DNA from: Clostridiales bacterium Firm_11
GTDB lineage: Bacteria; Bacillota; Clostridia; Christensenellales; Aristaeellaceae
Assembly: GCA_001604105.1 (NCBI GenBank)
Contig: LVAQ01000012.1
Location: 1 to 64,000, forward strand
DNA length: 64,000 nucleotides
Direction of reading: 5' to 3'
Shown here piece after piece: positions 16,167 through 23,923 of the stretch. How positions within the stretch are numbered: the stretch's first letter is position 1; every line of letters starts with the position of its first letter. The notes below the pieces were generated by a model. It was given only the letters and a program-made list of their open reading frames with translations. It was not told the DNA's origin and did no database searches. Both the position numbers and the translations under genes were made by a program.

Positions 16167-18509
16167 ATGCCTTCGATTTCCTACTCTCTGAGCAGTTTTA
16201 CCAAGACCAATACCGATATGGCAGCGGGGACTTCTTTCACCGCCACGGCATCAGGCGCAACAGTATCCGGGGCGTATATCACGTCCGGCACGCTGTACCT
16301 GAGCAGTATCCGCACGTACTCCGGTGCTGGGTATCTTGATTTCTCGTTGGGTTCAGGCACTGGCTCGACCGGCACCTTTTCTTCCAACAGTTCCACGCAC
16401 TCGGAAACAGTAACGCTGACCGGTTACAGTAACGCCCTGCTGACGGCAGGGAGCGGCACTGTGTCGTTCACCCTGCGACGAAGCTCCGGTTCCGGTAACA
16501 TCCTCAACCTGCGCAGTGGCATTACCGGGACGCTGACACTCAACTACGAAATCAACCCGACGGCCTGTACCGCGCCCTCGGCCTGCTCTGTCAGCAGCAC
16601 ACTTGCCGAAGGCAACGTAACCTTATCGTGGAGCGGCGCGGCTGGCGGTACCAACAACGGTATATCCTCGTATGAAATACAGTACAGCGAATCCAGCGAC
16701 AACGCCACGTGGGGCGCATGGACGGCTCTGACCACGGTTGCCACGACCGCCACCAGCGGCAGCATCGCGGTCGCACCGTCTTCCACACGTGCATATTACC
16801 GCCGCTTTCAGGTGCGAGCCTGTGGTACAGCGGGAGCGAGCTACTATTCCAGCTGGAAAATAACCACGAACTCGGTACGCCGGAACACGCTACCGACTGC
16901 GCCCACCGTCGTCACCGCTACGCCCGCTGTGTATAGCACGGAAGCCATTTCTCTCACATGGAGCGGGGCAGCCGGGGGCACCAGCGCAATCAAAGGATTC
17001 ACGATCGCCAGCCGAACCTCCACAGACAACGCCACCTGGAGCGCGTGGGCGACGCTTGCCACGCTGACGCAGACCGCAAGCAGTGGAAGTTATTCGCCGA
17101 CGGTAACCCGTGTCATTGGCACGTATACACAATTTGGGGTCACAACGATCGACGCGCTGGATGTCGCCTCGGATATCAAGATCAGCGCCAGCATCCTATG
17201 TTCCGTCACCCCGTGCGGGCTGCCAACCGCCTTCTCGCTCAGCGCAACGCTGACGGAAAGCGCTGTTACGCTTTCGTGGAGTGGGGCGACTCATGGCGCG
17301 GGCAATACGATCACCGCGTATGAGCTGCAGTACAGCGAATCCACAGACGGCTCCACTTGGGGCACATGGACGGCGCTGGCGGTTGTGAGCAGTACCGCTA
17401 CCAGCGGAAGCCAGAGCGTCAGTCCCTCCGCCACATCCGGGACCTACCGTCGATTCCGTCTTCGCATTCAAGGCACAGCCGGGGAAACCTACTACTCGGC
17501 TTGGCTGGTGTCCAGCAACAGTGTCAGGCGAAACATCCCCCCAACGGCTCCCACGGTGTTTACAGCAGCCCCTGCTGTGTACGATGTGGGTACGATAGCC
17601 CTTTCATGGAGCGGCATTGTGGCTGGCACCAGCACGATCAAGCAGGTCGTCATTCAGCAGGCTACCTCAGCAGACAGCGTCACCTGGGGCGCGTATGCGG
17701 CGCTAACCACGATCACAACCACAACAACCTCTGGCACCTATGAAACCACGCCATCCAGCGTTTCCGGCATTTCGACACGCTATCGCCTGAGCGTGACCGA
17801 TACGCTGAATGCGATTTCCGCGTATGCACTCAGCAACGTGGTGCGCAAGGTTAGCCCACCAACCGTACCGGTGGTCACCGCGCCAAAGGCGGTAGGGCAG
17901 ACCTACTCCACAACGCCACGCTTCCTGATCACGACCGGCGCAAGGCTGGGCGGCGGGACGCAGAAGGTGTGCGTGAAGATCGGCACGGCGGATTGGGAGG
18001 ACTCGGTTGCCAATCCGGAGCGGTTCTCTTCTTCTGGTGCTCTGCCCAACGGGGTACCGACGATCTACACCCCTGTTGCGCTCGCGCCTGGCAGCTATAC
18101 CGTTACCATCCACAGTGTGGACAGCGGCTCAGAAGCTGTCAGTCCCGAGGTGGTGCGAAGCTTTATGGTGCTGGCTTCGCCCTTTGAGGGAATCGAAGCC
18201 AATGTGACCAAGGTCAAGGCTGCGCACATGAGGAGTCTACGTACTGCTGTCAACAATGTCCGCGACTTCTATGGTCTTTCGGTAGTCAGTTGGTCGGAGG
18301 ACGTGATTGCAGGCAAGACAACCGTTAAGAACTGGCCGTTTCATGTGCTGGAGCTACGCAAGGCGATCGAGCAGGTTGTGGATGCGATCAACGCTTTTGA
18401 TCTGGCGTGGGCAAACAAGCTGCCTGATCCAGCATGGATTCCCATTACGACGGTCAGACCGCAGGCGACTGTAATTCAGCAGCTGCAAACCATAATCCTT
18501 GGGCTATAA
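16167..18509 (+). CDS. Tail fibre / receptor-binding protein with tandem FN3-like repeats
   Basis: A 780-residue, Ser/Thr/Ala-rich protein likely to bind the host surface. After an N-terminal domain of about 130 residues there are four modules of about 108 residues (starting near 133, 242, 350 and 458), arranged A-B-A-B. The A modules share YEIQYSES-like strands, TWG(A/T)WTAL and YYS(S/A)W, and end in NSVRRN. The B modules begin PTAPTV and contain LSWSG. A fifth Ig-like module starts near 564 with PPTVPVV. A helical C-terminal domain (VKAAHMRSLRTAVNNVRDFY) closes the protein. The duplicated pair suggests growth by unequal recombination. Confidence 0.8.
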   Translation: MPSISYSLSSFTKTNTDMAAGTSFTATASGATVSGAYITSGTLYLSSIRTYSGAGYLDFSLGSGTGSTGTFSSNSSTHSETVTLTGYSNALLTAGSGTVSFTLRRSSGSGNILNLRSGITGTLTLNYEINPTACTAPSACSVSSTLAEGNVTLSWSGAAGGTNNGISSYEIQYSESSDNATWGAWTALTTVATTATSGSIAVAPSSTRAYYRRFQVRACGTAGASYYSSWKITTNSVRRNTLPTAPTVVTATPAVYSTEAISLTWSGAAGGTSAIKGFTIASRTSTDNATWSAWATLATLTQTASSGSYSPTVTRVIGTYTQFGVTTIDALDVASDIKISASILCSVTPCGLPTAFSLSATLTESAVTLSWSGATHGAGNTITAYELQYSESTDGSTWGTWTALAVVSSTATSGSQSVSPSATSGTYRRFRLRIQGTAGETYYSAWLVSSNSVRRNIPPTAPTVFTAAPAVYDVGTIALSWSGIVAGTSTIKQVVIQQATSADSVTWGAYAALTTITTTTTSGTYETTPSSVSGISTRYRLSVTDTLNAISAYALSNVVRKVSPPTVPVVTAPKAVGQTYSTTPRFLITTGARLGGGTQKVCVKIGTADWEDSVANPERFSSSGALPNGVPTIYTPVALAPGSYTVTIHSVDSGSEAVSPEVVRSFMVLASPFEGIEANVTKVKAAHMRSLRTAVNNVRDFYGLSVVSWSEDVIAGKTTVKNWPFHVLELRKAIEQVVDAINAFDLAWANKLPDPAWIPITTVRPQATVIQQLQTIILGL

Positions 18510-18524
18510 CGGGTTCCCGATTTT

Positions 18525-18546
18525 CGCCTCTGCGAAAGCAGGGGCG
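18525..18546 (+). terminator. Hairpin between fibre and holin genes
   Basis: Stem CGCCTCTGC/GCAGGGGCG around GAAA, followed by CTTTATC. The T tract is weak, so it may act as a pause or processing site rather than a full terminator. Confidence 0.45.
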
Positions 18547-18582
18547 CTTTATCATATACAACCTATACTGGGAGGAAACATC

Positions 18583-18999
18583 ATGAAGGAAATCTGGGGT
18601 TGGATTCAAGCGGCGCTGGTAGCCGTGGGTGGGTTTCTTGGTTGGTTTGTCGGCGGCTTCGACGGTCTGCTCTACGCGCTGATCGCGCTGATGGCGGCCG
18701 ACTACGTAACGGGCGTGATGTGCGCCATCGCAGACAGGACGCTTTCCAGTGCGGTTGGTTTTCGTGGCATTGCCAAGAAAGTACTGATCTTCGTACTGGT
18801 CGGCGTAGGGCACATCGTGGATACCTACCTGATCGGTAACGGCAGCGCACTGCGCACAGCGGTGCTGTTCTTCTATTGCTCCAACGAGGGCGTGTCGATG
18901 CTGGAAAACGCGGGTCATCTCGGTCTTCCGATTCCGCAGAAGCTCAAGGACGTGCTCGAACAGCTTCATAACCGGGACAGCGACAAGGAAGATCAATGA
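18583..18999 (+). CDS. Phage holin
   Basis: A 138-residue membrane protein with three or four hydrophobic segments (ALVAVGGFLGWFVGG, LYALIALMAADYVTGVMCAI, VLIFVLVGVGHIVDTYLI and LRTAVLFFYCSNEG) and a charged C-terminal tail, matching the toxin-secretion/phage-lysis holin family. It permeabilises the membrane so that the endolysin can reach the wall. ATG at 18583 follows GGGAGGAAA. The endolysin gene is next. Confidence 0.9.
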   Translation: MKEIWGWIQAALVAVGGFLGWFVGGFDGLLYALIALMAADYVTGVMCAIADRTLSSAVGFRGIAKKVLIFVLVGVGHIVDTYLIGNGSALRTAVLFFYCSNEGVSMLENAGHLGLPIPQKLKDVLEQLHNRDSDKEDQ

Positions 19000-19003
19000 T
19001 ATG

Positions 19004-19035
19004 GCGGCGGCAATCAAGCCGCCGCTTTTCCTTTT
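19004..19035 (+). terminator. Hairpin between holin and endolysin genes
   Basis: Perfect 8-bp stem GCGGCGGC/GCCGCCGC (19004-19011 with 19018-19025), loop AATCAA, then TTTTCCTTTTT. It would reduce transcription of the lysis and recombination genes downstream unless it is read through. Confidence 0.65.
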
Positions 19036-19050
19036 TAAGGAGGGTTTCGT

Positions 19051-19890
19051 ATGAGCGAGCAGAGCAACCGGGTAGAAATGCCATTCACGAACGAACATTT
19101 CATAGCTTTCTGCGAGATGATGTTGGGACAGCCGTACTGGTACGGCACCTGTCTTTATAAGGCTACCAGCAGCCTCTTGTCCCGAAAAACCAGCCAATAT
19201 CCATCCTCGTATGCTACCTCCCGCGCCACGCGTTACAGGCAGGATGTCGCTTCGAAGAAGATCGTAGCGGATTGCATTGGCGCCGCGAAGGGGTATGCCT
19301 GGACAGGCGGCGGCATCGGGGTGCTGGAGGCGATCGGGTCGGAGACCACCTATACCAGCAAATACGGCTCCAATGGTTGCCCGGATAAAGGCGCGAACGG
19401 GATGTTTACCTACGCAAAAAGCAAGGGCATGGACTGGGGCGCCATTGGGACGCTGCCGGAGATCGCAGGATTGGCGCTGTACAAATCCGGGCATGTTGGC
19501 TATTACGCGGGAAACGGTTATGCCATTGAGTGGAAAGGCTTCTCGTATGGCTGCGTCAAGACCAAGGTAACCGGGCGAGGCTGGACGCATTGGTACAAGC
19601 TGCCGTTCATCCTGTATGGCAACGATCCTATCCCTACGATAGACGATACTCTGCCCATCGTCGATCTCGGCGCCAGAACGCTTCGCTATACCAAGGGCCG
19701 GGCAATGCTTCGGGGCGAGGATGTGCTGGCCGTGCAGGCAAGGCTGCTTGAGCTGGGCTTTGATTTCGGCAAAGCGGACGGCGTGTATGGTCCGTTGACA
19801 GCAGCCGCAGTCATCGCTTTTCAGTCGTCGCAGCAACTGGATGCGGATGGAATTGTCGGGCCTGTCACCCGTGCCGCATTGCAGTCATGA
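19051..19890 (+). CDS. Endolysin: NlpC/P60-like peptidase with peptidoglycan-binding domain
   Basis: Cell-wall hydrolase of 279 residues. The N-terminal domain (about 1-190) has an NlpC/P60-like layout, with a candidate catalytic Cys75 in VADCIGAAK and His148 in SGHVGYYAGNG. The C-terminus (about 205-279) is a PG_binding_1 module (RGEDVLAVQARLLELGFDFG, then GVYGPLTAAAVIAFQ). It lacks a signal peptide, consistent with export through the holin lesion. ATG at 19051 follows AAGGAGGG. Its stop overlaps the next gene by 4 bases. Confidence 0.87.
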   Translation: MSEQSNRVEMPFTNEHFIAFCEMMLGQPYWYGTCLYKATSSLLSRKTSQYPSSYATSRATRYRQDVASKKIVADCIGAAKGYAWTGGGIGVLEAIGSETTYTSKYGSNGCPDKGANGMFTYAKSKGMDWGAIGTLPEIAGLALYKSGHVGYYAGNGYAIEWKGFSYGCVKTKVTGRGWTHWYKLPFILYGNDPIPTIDDTLPIVDLGARTLRYTKGRAMLRGEDVLAVQARLLELGFDFGKADGVYGPLTAAAVIAFQSSQQLDADGIVGPVTRAALQS

Positions 19891-20303
19891 CCAATGAGCA
19901 GAAAAAGCGACTGGAACAATTGCGTTCAGAGGGTCTTGGATATAAACGGATAGCTGCGGAGCTTGGAATTTCGATCAACACTGTGCAATCCTTTTGCCGC
20001 AGGCATCCTGATAAAATCGAAACTCCGACTTATCATCCGGAGAACACCTGTTTGCACTGTGGTGTAATGCTTCACCATACGCCCGGCGCCAAGAAACGCA
20101 AATTCTGCTCCGATCATTGTCGCATCACTTGGTGGAACGTGCACCCAGAAGCAGGCGCGAAGCGTAAAGTGCGAGAGATTGCCTGTGGTTTCTGTGGCGC
20201 AACATTTTTCGTCATTGGGGAACAAACAAGAATGTATTGCTCCCGTATCTGCAGCGCTAGAGCTAGAGCCAAACTGACGCGCAGGGAGGGAACAGATGGA
20301 TAA
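19887..20303 (+). CDS. Helix-turn-helix protein with two zinc-finger-like Cys motifs
   Basis: A 138-residue protein. The N-terminal third is a sigma-like HTH (EQLRSEGLGYKRIAAELGIS, then NTVQSFCRRH). The rest contains CLHC/FCSDHC and CGFC/YCSRIC pairs, likely binding two zinc ions. Proteins of this type recur next to SHOCT-like peptides and serine recombinases in mobile elements of gut Clostridia. A role in regulating or assisting recombination is inferred from context only. It overlaps the endolysin stop by 4 bases and the next gene by 8. Confidence 0.72.
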   Translation: MTNEQKKRLEQLRSEGLGYKRIAAELGISINTVQSFCRRHPDKIETPTYHPENTCLHCGVMLHHTPGAKKRKFCSDHCRITWWNVHPEAGAKRKVREIACGFCGATFFVIGEQTRMYCSRICSARARAKLTRREGTDG

Positions 20304-20460
20304 GGAAAACCGTATTCTGCACTACAGCGCGGCGCTGGCGGTCTTTCGGACATGGGTTCGTCAGGGCTGGATCACGGAAGACGATTTTCGGTTGTTGGAA
20401 GCTAAGATGGCGGAACGCTATGGGCTATCAAACAACAGTATATATCGTCAAACCCCTTGA
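20296..20460 (+). CDS. SHOCT-like small protein
   Basis: A 54-residue gene with ATG at 20296 behind GGAGGGAACAG and stop TGA at 20458-20460. It reads MDKENRILHYSAALAVFRTW..., followed by WITEDDFRLLEAKMAERYGL, a short helical SHOCT-like motif. The gene overlaps its neighbour by 8 bases. SHOCT-like peptides next to recombinases are common in related elements, and their function is unknown. Confidence 0.75.
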   Translation: MDKENRILHYSAALAVFRTWVRQGWITEDDFRLLEAKMAERYGLSNNSIYRQTP

Positions 20461-20510
20461 TAATTCTGGCTTTCAGAGCGAATATACCATGACCGAAGGG
20501 AGGAATCGGC

Positions 20511-21827
20511 ATGGAGCGAATCATTACAAGGGTTCCGATACAGCACACCCAGGCGCTCAGACTGACCAAGGTTGCGGGCTATGCCAGAGTATCCAGTGAT
20601 AAGGACGCAATGCTCCACTCGCTGGCGGCACAGGTGGACTACTACCAGAATCTCATCCTGGAAAATCCGGAATGGATATACGCCGGGATGTACGCGGATG
20701 AAGCGCTGACCGGCACCAAGGGCAACCGACCCGCGTATCAGAAAATGCTTAGTGACTGCCGCGAGGGGAAGATCGACCGGATCATTACCAAGTCGATCAG
20801 CCGGTTTGCCAGAAATACGCTGGATCTGCTGGACGCGGTTCGGGAACTCAGGGCCATGGATGTGGATGTATACTTCGAGGAACAGAATATTCACACGACG
20901 GACGGGGATGGCGAGCTGTTGCTCACCATCCTCTCTTCTTTTGCTCAGGAAGAAAGCCTCTCGGCGAGCGAAAACCAGAAGTGGCGTATTCAGAAGAATT
21001 ACCACGAAGGGAAGCCAGCCACAACGATCTGGATTTACGGCTACCGCTGCCGCAAGGAAGTCTACACCATTGTTCCCGAGGAAGCTGACGTGGTGCGAAT
21101 GATTTTCACGGATTATCTGTCCGGGCTTGGGAAGAACGCGATCATGCGCAAGCTAACCGCGCTGAACATTCCCACCCGAACCGGCGGACGTTGGACGGAG
21201 ACCAGCGTCATGCAGATGCTCCGCAATGAAAAGTACGCGGGGCATCTGTTGCTCCAGAAGGTTTTTATCACCGACCATATCACGAAGCAAACCAAGCCAA
21301 ATCGGGGAGAAATGCCGAAATTCCTCGTGAAGAACCACCACGAGATGATCATCGACGAGGCTACCTTCGAAGCGGTACAGCGAGAAATCGCGGTACGGGC
21401 TTCTCAGAAAAGCGGGAAGCAGGCACAATCCACCAGCGTCTTTTCCGGGATTATTCGTTGTCAGCGTTGCGGCAGGTATTTTCACCGCAAGGTCGCCAAC
21501 GGGGGTTCGAAATATGCAAAACAATCTTGGGCCTGTCCGACATACGTCAATCAAGGCAAGCAATTTTGCGACGCGAAACGGATCCCGGAAGACATTCTGA
21601 TCGTTCAATGCTGTGAAATCTTGGGGTTGGCAGTCTTTGATGAGAACGCTTTTCGCAAAACCGTCGCCGAGATTCTGGTGCCCTCGGATGGTCAGTTGCT
21701 TTTCAAGCTCCACGACGGTACCGAACGGCGCACTGTCTGGCATCACCCCTCCCGATCGGTAAGCTGGACGGATGAAATGAAAGCGGAAGCACGAGCGGCT
21801 GCCGGAAAGAGGAATGCACATGCCTGA
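20511..21827 (+). CDS. Large serine recombinase 1
   Basis: A 438-residue site-specific recombinase. The catalytic resolvase domain opens with AGYARVSSDKD, with Ser28 as the likely nucleophile, and contains RIITKSISRFARNTLDLL. The recombinase domain (about 150-300) has ARTGGRW-type and MLRNEKYAGHLLLQ motifs. A zinc ribbon (CQRCGRYFHRK and following cysteines) lies near 315-355. The long coiled-coil insertion is short or missing. ATG at 20511 follows AAGGGAGGAATCGGC. Its stop overlaps the start of the second recombinase. Confidence 0.93.
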   Translation: MERIITRVPIQHTQALRLTKVAGYARVSSDKDAMLHSLAAQVDYYQNLILENPEWIYAGMYADEALTGTKGNRPAYQKMLSDCREGKIDRIITKSISRFARNTLDLLDAVRELRAMDVDVYFEEQNIHTTDGDGELLLTILSSFAQEESLSASENQKWRIQKNYHEGKPATTIWIYGYRCRKEVYTIVPEEADVVRMIFTDYLSGLGKNAIMRKLTALNIPTRTGGRWTETSVMQMLRNEKYAGHLLLQKVFITDHITKQTKPNRGEMPKFLVKNHHEMIIDEATFEAVQREIAVRASQKSGKQAQSTSVFSGIIRCQRCGRYFHRKVANGGSKYAKQSWACPTYVNQGKQFCDAKRIPEDILIVQCCEILGLAVFDENAFRKTVAEILVPSDGQLLFKLHDGTERRTVWHHPSRSVSWTDEMKAEARAAAGKRNAHA

Positions 21828-23397
21828 AGTTACGATGATCCCCGCCAGCATTGCCCGCATATCCGCCAAAGCGTCTACTGGCGTTCAGTGCCGTCGGGTG
21901 GCCGCCTATGCCCGCGTTTCCACCGACAGCGAGGAGCAACTGACCAGCTACGAGGCTCAGGTGGATCACTACACCAAGTACATCCAGAGCCGCGAGGACT
22001 GGATTTTCGTTGGCGTCTATACGGACGAAGGTATCTCAGCGACCAATACCCGGAAACGCGATGGTTTCAACAAAATGGTTTCCGACGCGGTGGCGGGAAA
22101 GATCGACCTCATCGTCACCAAGTCAGTCAGCCGTTTTGCCCGCAACACCGTGGACAGCCTCACCACTGTACGAAAGCTCAAGGACAAAAATGTCGAGGTT
22201 TACTTCGAAAAGGAGAATATCTACACCTTCGACGGCAAGGGCGAGCTTTTGATTACGATCATGTCGTCTCTTGCTCAGGAGGAGAGCCGCTCCATCTCGG
22301 AAAACGTCACTTGGGGCGTTCGCAAGCGGATGGCCGACGGACGCGTCAACTTGCCGTACAAGCATTTTCTGGGCTATCGCAAGGGCGAGGATGGGCTGCC
22401 GGAGGTCGTGAAGGAGGAAGCGGCGATCGTTCGCCGCATTTTTAGGCAGTTCATGGAGGGCAAGACCCCGTCGATGATCGCCAAGCTGCTGCAGGCGGAT
22501 GGAATCCTTTCGCCGGGCGGTTCTCAGGTTTGGCAGGTCGCGACGGTGCGCTCCATCCTGACCAACGAGAAATACAAGGGCGACGCGCTGTTGCAAAAGC
22601 GGTATACGGTAGACTTTCTGACGAAGGAACGGAAGCTGAACCATGGCGAAGTACCCCAGTACTATGTGCAAAACAGCCATGCGGCGATCATTGAACCGGA
22701 GGAGTTTGACGCAGTGCAGGCGGAGATAGCGCGGCGTAAGGAAATCAGCCGCCCCAATACTTGCGGTAGCGTGTTTTCCAGCAAGATCGTCTGCGGCGAT
22801 TGCGGCGGGTACTACGGTCCCAAAGTCTGGAACAGCAACCGTCCGAACCGGAAGATCATCTGGCGGTGCAATGACAAATACAAGCACGAGCCTCATTGCC
22901 AGACGCCGCATGTTACCGAGGAAGAAATCCGCGTCCAGTTCGTGGAGGCGTTCAATCGGTTGCTGGGGATGAAGGAACAGGTCATTGCGGATTGCCGGAT
23001 CGCTCGGGAGACGCTGCGCGACTGTTCTTCGCTGGAACGGGAGATTGCCGATCTGCGCAAGGAACAGGAGCGGGTTGCGGAGTTGGCACGGATTGCAATT
23101 ATGGAACATGCTAGCGTGGCGGAGAGCGGGGTTGATGCGCTTCAGGAGGGATACCTCCCCAAACACGACGCGCTGGCTCAGCGGATCGTTCAGTTGGAGG
23201 CAGTGTGTCGGCGGAGAGTGGAGAAGTGCGATTTGATTGCGAAGTTTATCCGCACTCTCGCCAAGCAGGAGACGATCATTGACACCTTTGATGGCAAGCT
23301 GTTTGTGGCGGTGGTGGACACTGTTACTGTGAATCGAGATGGAGGTGCGATGTTTTACGTAATAAATGGAACATGTTTACCGGAATCACCTATGTAG
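21820..23397 (+). CDS. Large serine recombinase 2
   Basis: Second recombinase, 525 residues from ATG at 21820. An upstream ATG at 21814 lies directly against the AGAGGA site and is less likely. It has a catalytic YARVSTDSEEQ (Ser34), KSVSRFARNTVDSL, the recombinase domain with VRSILTNEKYKGDALLQ, a zinc ribbon (CGDCGGYYGPK and following cysteines) and a coiled-coil C-terminus (LEREIADLRKEQERVAELAR), as in integrases of the phiC31 type. It overlaps recombinase 1 by 8 bases, so the two are co-translated and may act together. It is the last phage gene. Confidence 0.94.
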   Translation: MPEVTMIPASIARISAKASTGVQCRRVAAYARVSTDSEEQLTSYEAQVDHYTKYIQSREDWIFVGVYTDEGISATNTRKRDGFNKMVSDAVAGKIDLIVTKSVSRFARNTVDSLTTVRKLKDKNVEVYFEKENIYTFDGKGELLITIMSSLAQEESRSISENVTWGVRKRMADGRVNLPYKHFLGYRKGEDGLPEVVKEEAAIVRRIFRQFMEGKTPSMIAKLLQADGILSPGGSQVWQVATVRSILTNEKYKGDALLQKRYTVDFLTKERKLNHGEVPQYYVQNSHAAIIEPEEFDAVQAEIARRKEISRPNTCGSVFSSKIVCGDCGGYYGPKVWNSNRPNRKIIWRCNDKYKHEPHCQTPHVTEEEIRVQFVEAFNRLLGMKEQVIADCRIARETLRDCSSLEREIADLRKEQERVAELARIAIMEHASVAESGVDALQEGYLPKHDALAQRIVQLEAVCRRRVEKCDLIAKFIRTLAKQETIIDTFDGKLFVAVVDTVTVNRDGGAMFYVINGTCLPESPM

Positions 23398-23923
23398 AAT
23401 GCATTGCTGCTTTATAAGTTTCTCCTAACACCATTGGAACCATTAGCAATATTCGGTGTCATCTTATATAAGCATATCCATTAATTGACATGTCAAGAAC
23501 GATGTGACATAATATAGAATATACTTGCTAATAGTCGTCGCCAAGCAAGAGAGGTTTGGGGAGTTATTGTAGATTCATATTTTATTCAAACCGGACACTG
23601 CTCGTATAGTCAATTTCTATATTGTTTTGAAAGGATAGAAAGATATTGATACTAGTATCACATTTATTAACTCGCGTTGTAACAATGAGCAATCAACACG
23701 ATGTCCGATATAAATAATTATGCTTCTACTCGACACAAGAAACAGGAGAGTGATAACGACCAAATAATTGCTAGATAATTATATGTACCAAGACAGCTTA
23801 CACAATCTCGAGATTTCTTTCGGCATCGAATCTGCACAACGGTTTCTGATATAGCAATAATAAAACTTGTGAGTCATGTTATTACAGCACTATAACGAAG
23901 ACGATAATCTTCGGAGGAAGAAA
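23398..23923. other. AT-rich intergenic region at the prophage boundary
   Basis: No convincing gene. Base composition changes abruptly to AT-rich here. A good promoter lies at 23485-23513. The right attachment site of the prophage should fall in or near this stretch, but the core cannot be identified without the other junction. A 25-codon frame at 23701-23778 has no ribosome site. Confidence 0.6.
23485..23513 (+). promoter_or_regulatory. Candidate promoter upstream of the PHP-ATPase gene
   Basis: TTGACA (23485-23490), 17-bp spacer, CATAAT (23508-23513). It points toward the PHP-ATPase gene but lies about 410 bases before its start, which implies a long leader or another promoter nearer the gene. 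Confidence 0.5.

Larger units (their letters stand above)
1..23397 (+). mobile_element. Partial prophage (siphovirus-like), right part
   Basis: A continuous run of late phage genes on one strand, in the usual siphovirus order from terminase through head, tail, lysis and finally recombinases. The left part (early genes, small terminase, repressor) lies outside the window. The right boundary is set at the end of the second serine recombinase, because base composition drops sharply just after it and phage genes stop. The attachment site was not identified. Structural genes look intact, except that the protease gene depends on intron splicing. Confidence 0.9.

Noticed and set aside
18454-19836. 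Minus-strand open frame of 460 codons opposite holin and endolysin
   Set aside because: Sense genes have clear starts, ribosome sites and motifs; the antisense product has no recognisable features.
23701-23778. Twenty-five-codon open frame in the AT-rich intergenic region
   Set aside because: No ribosome site and too short to support; kept only as part of the intergenic description.
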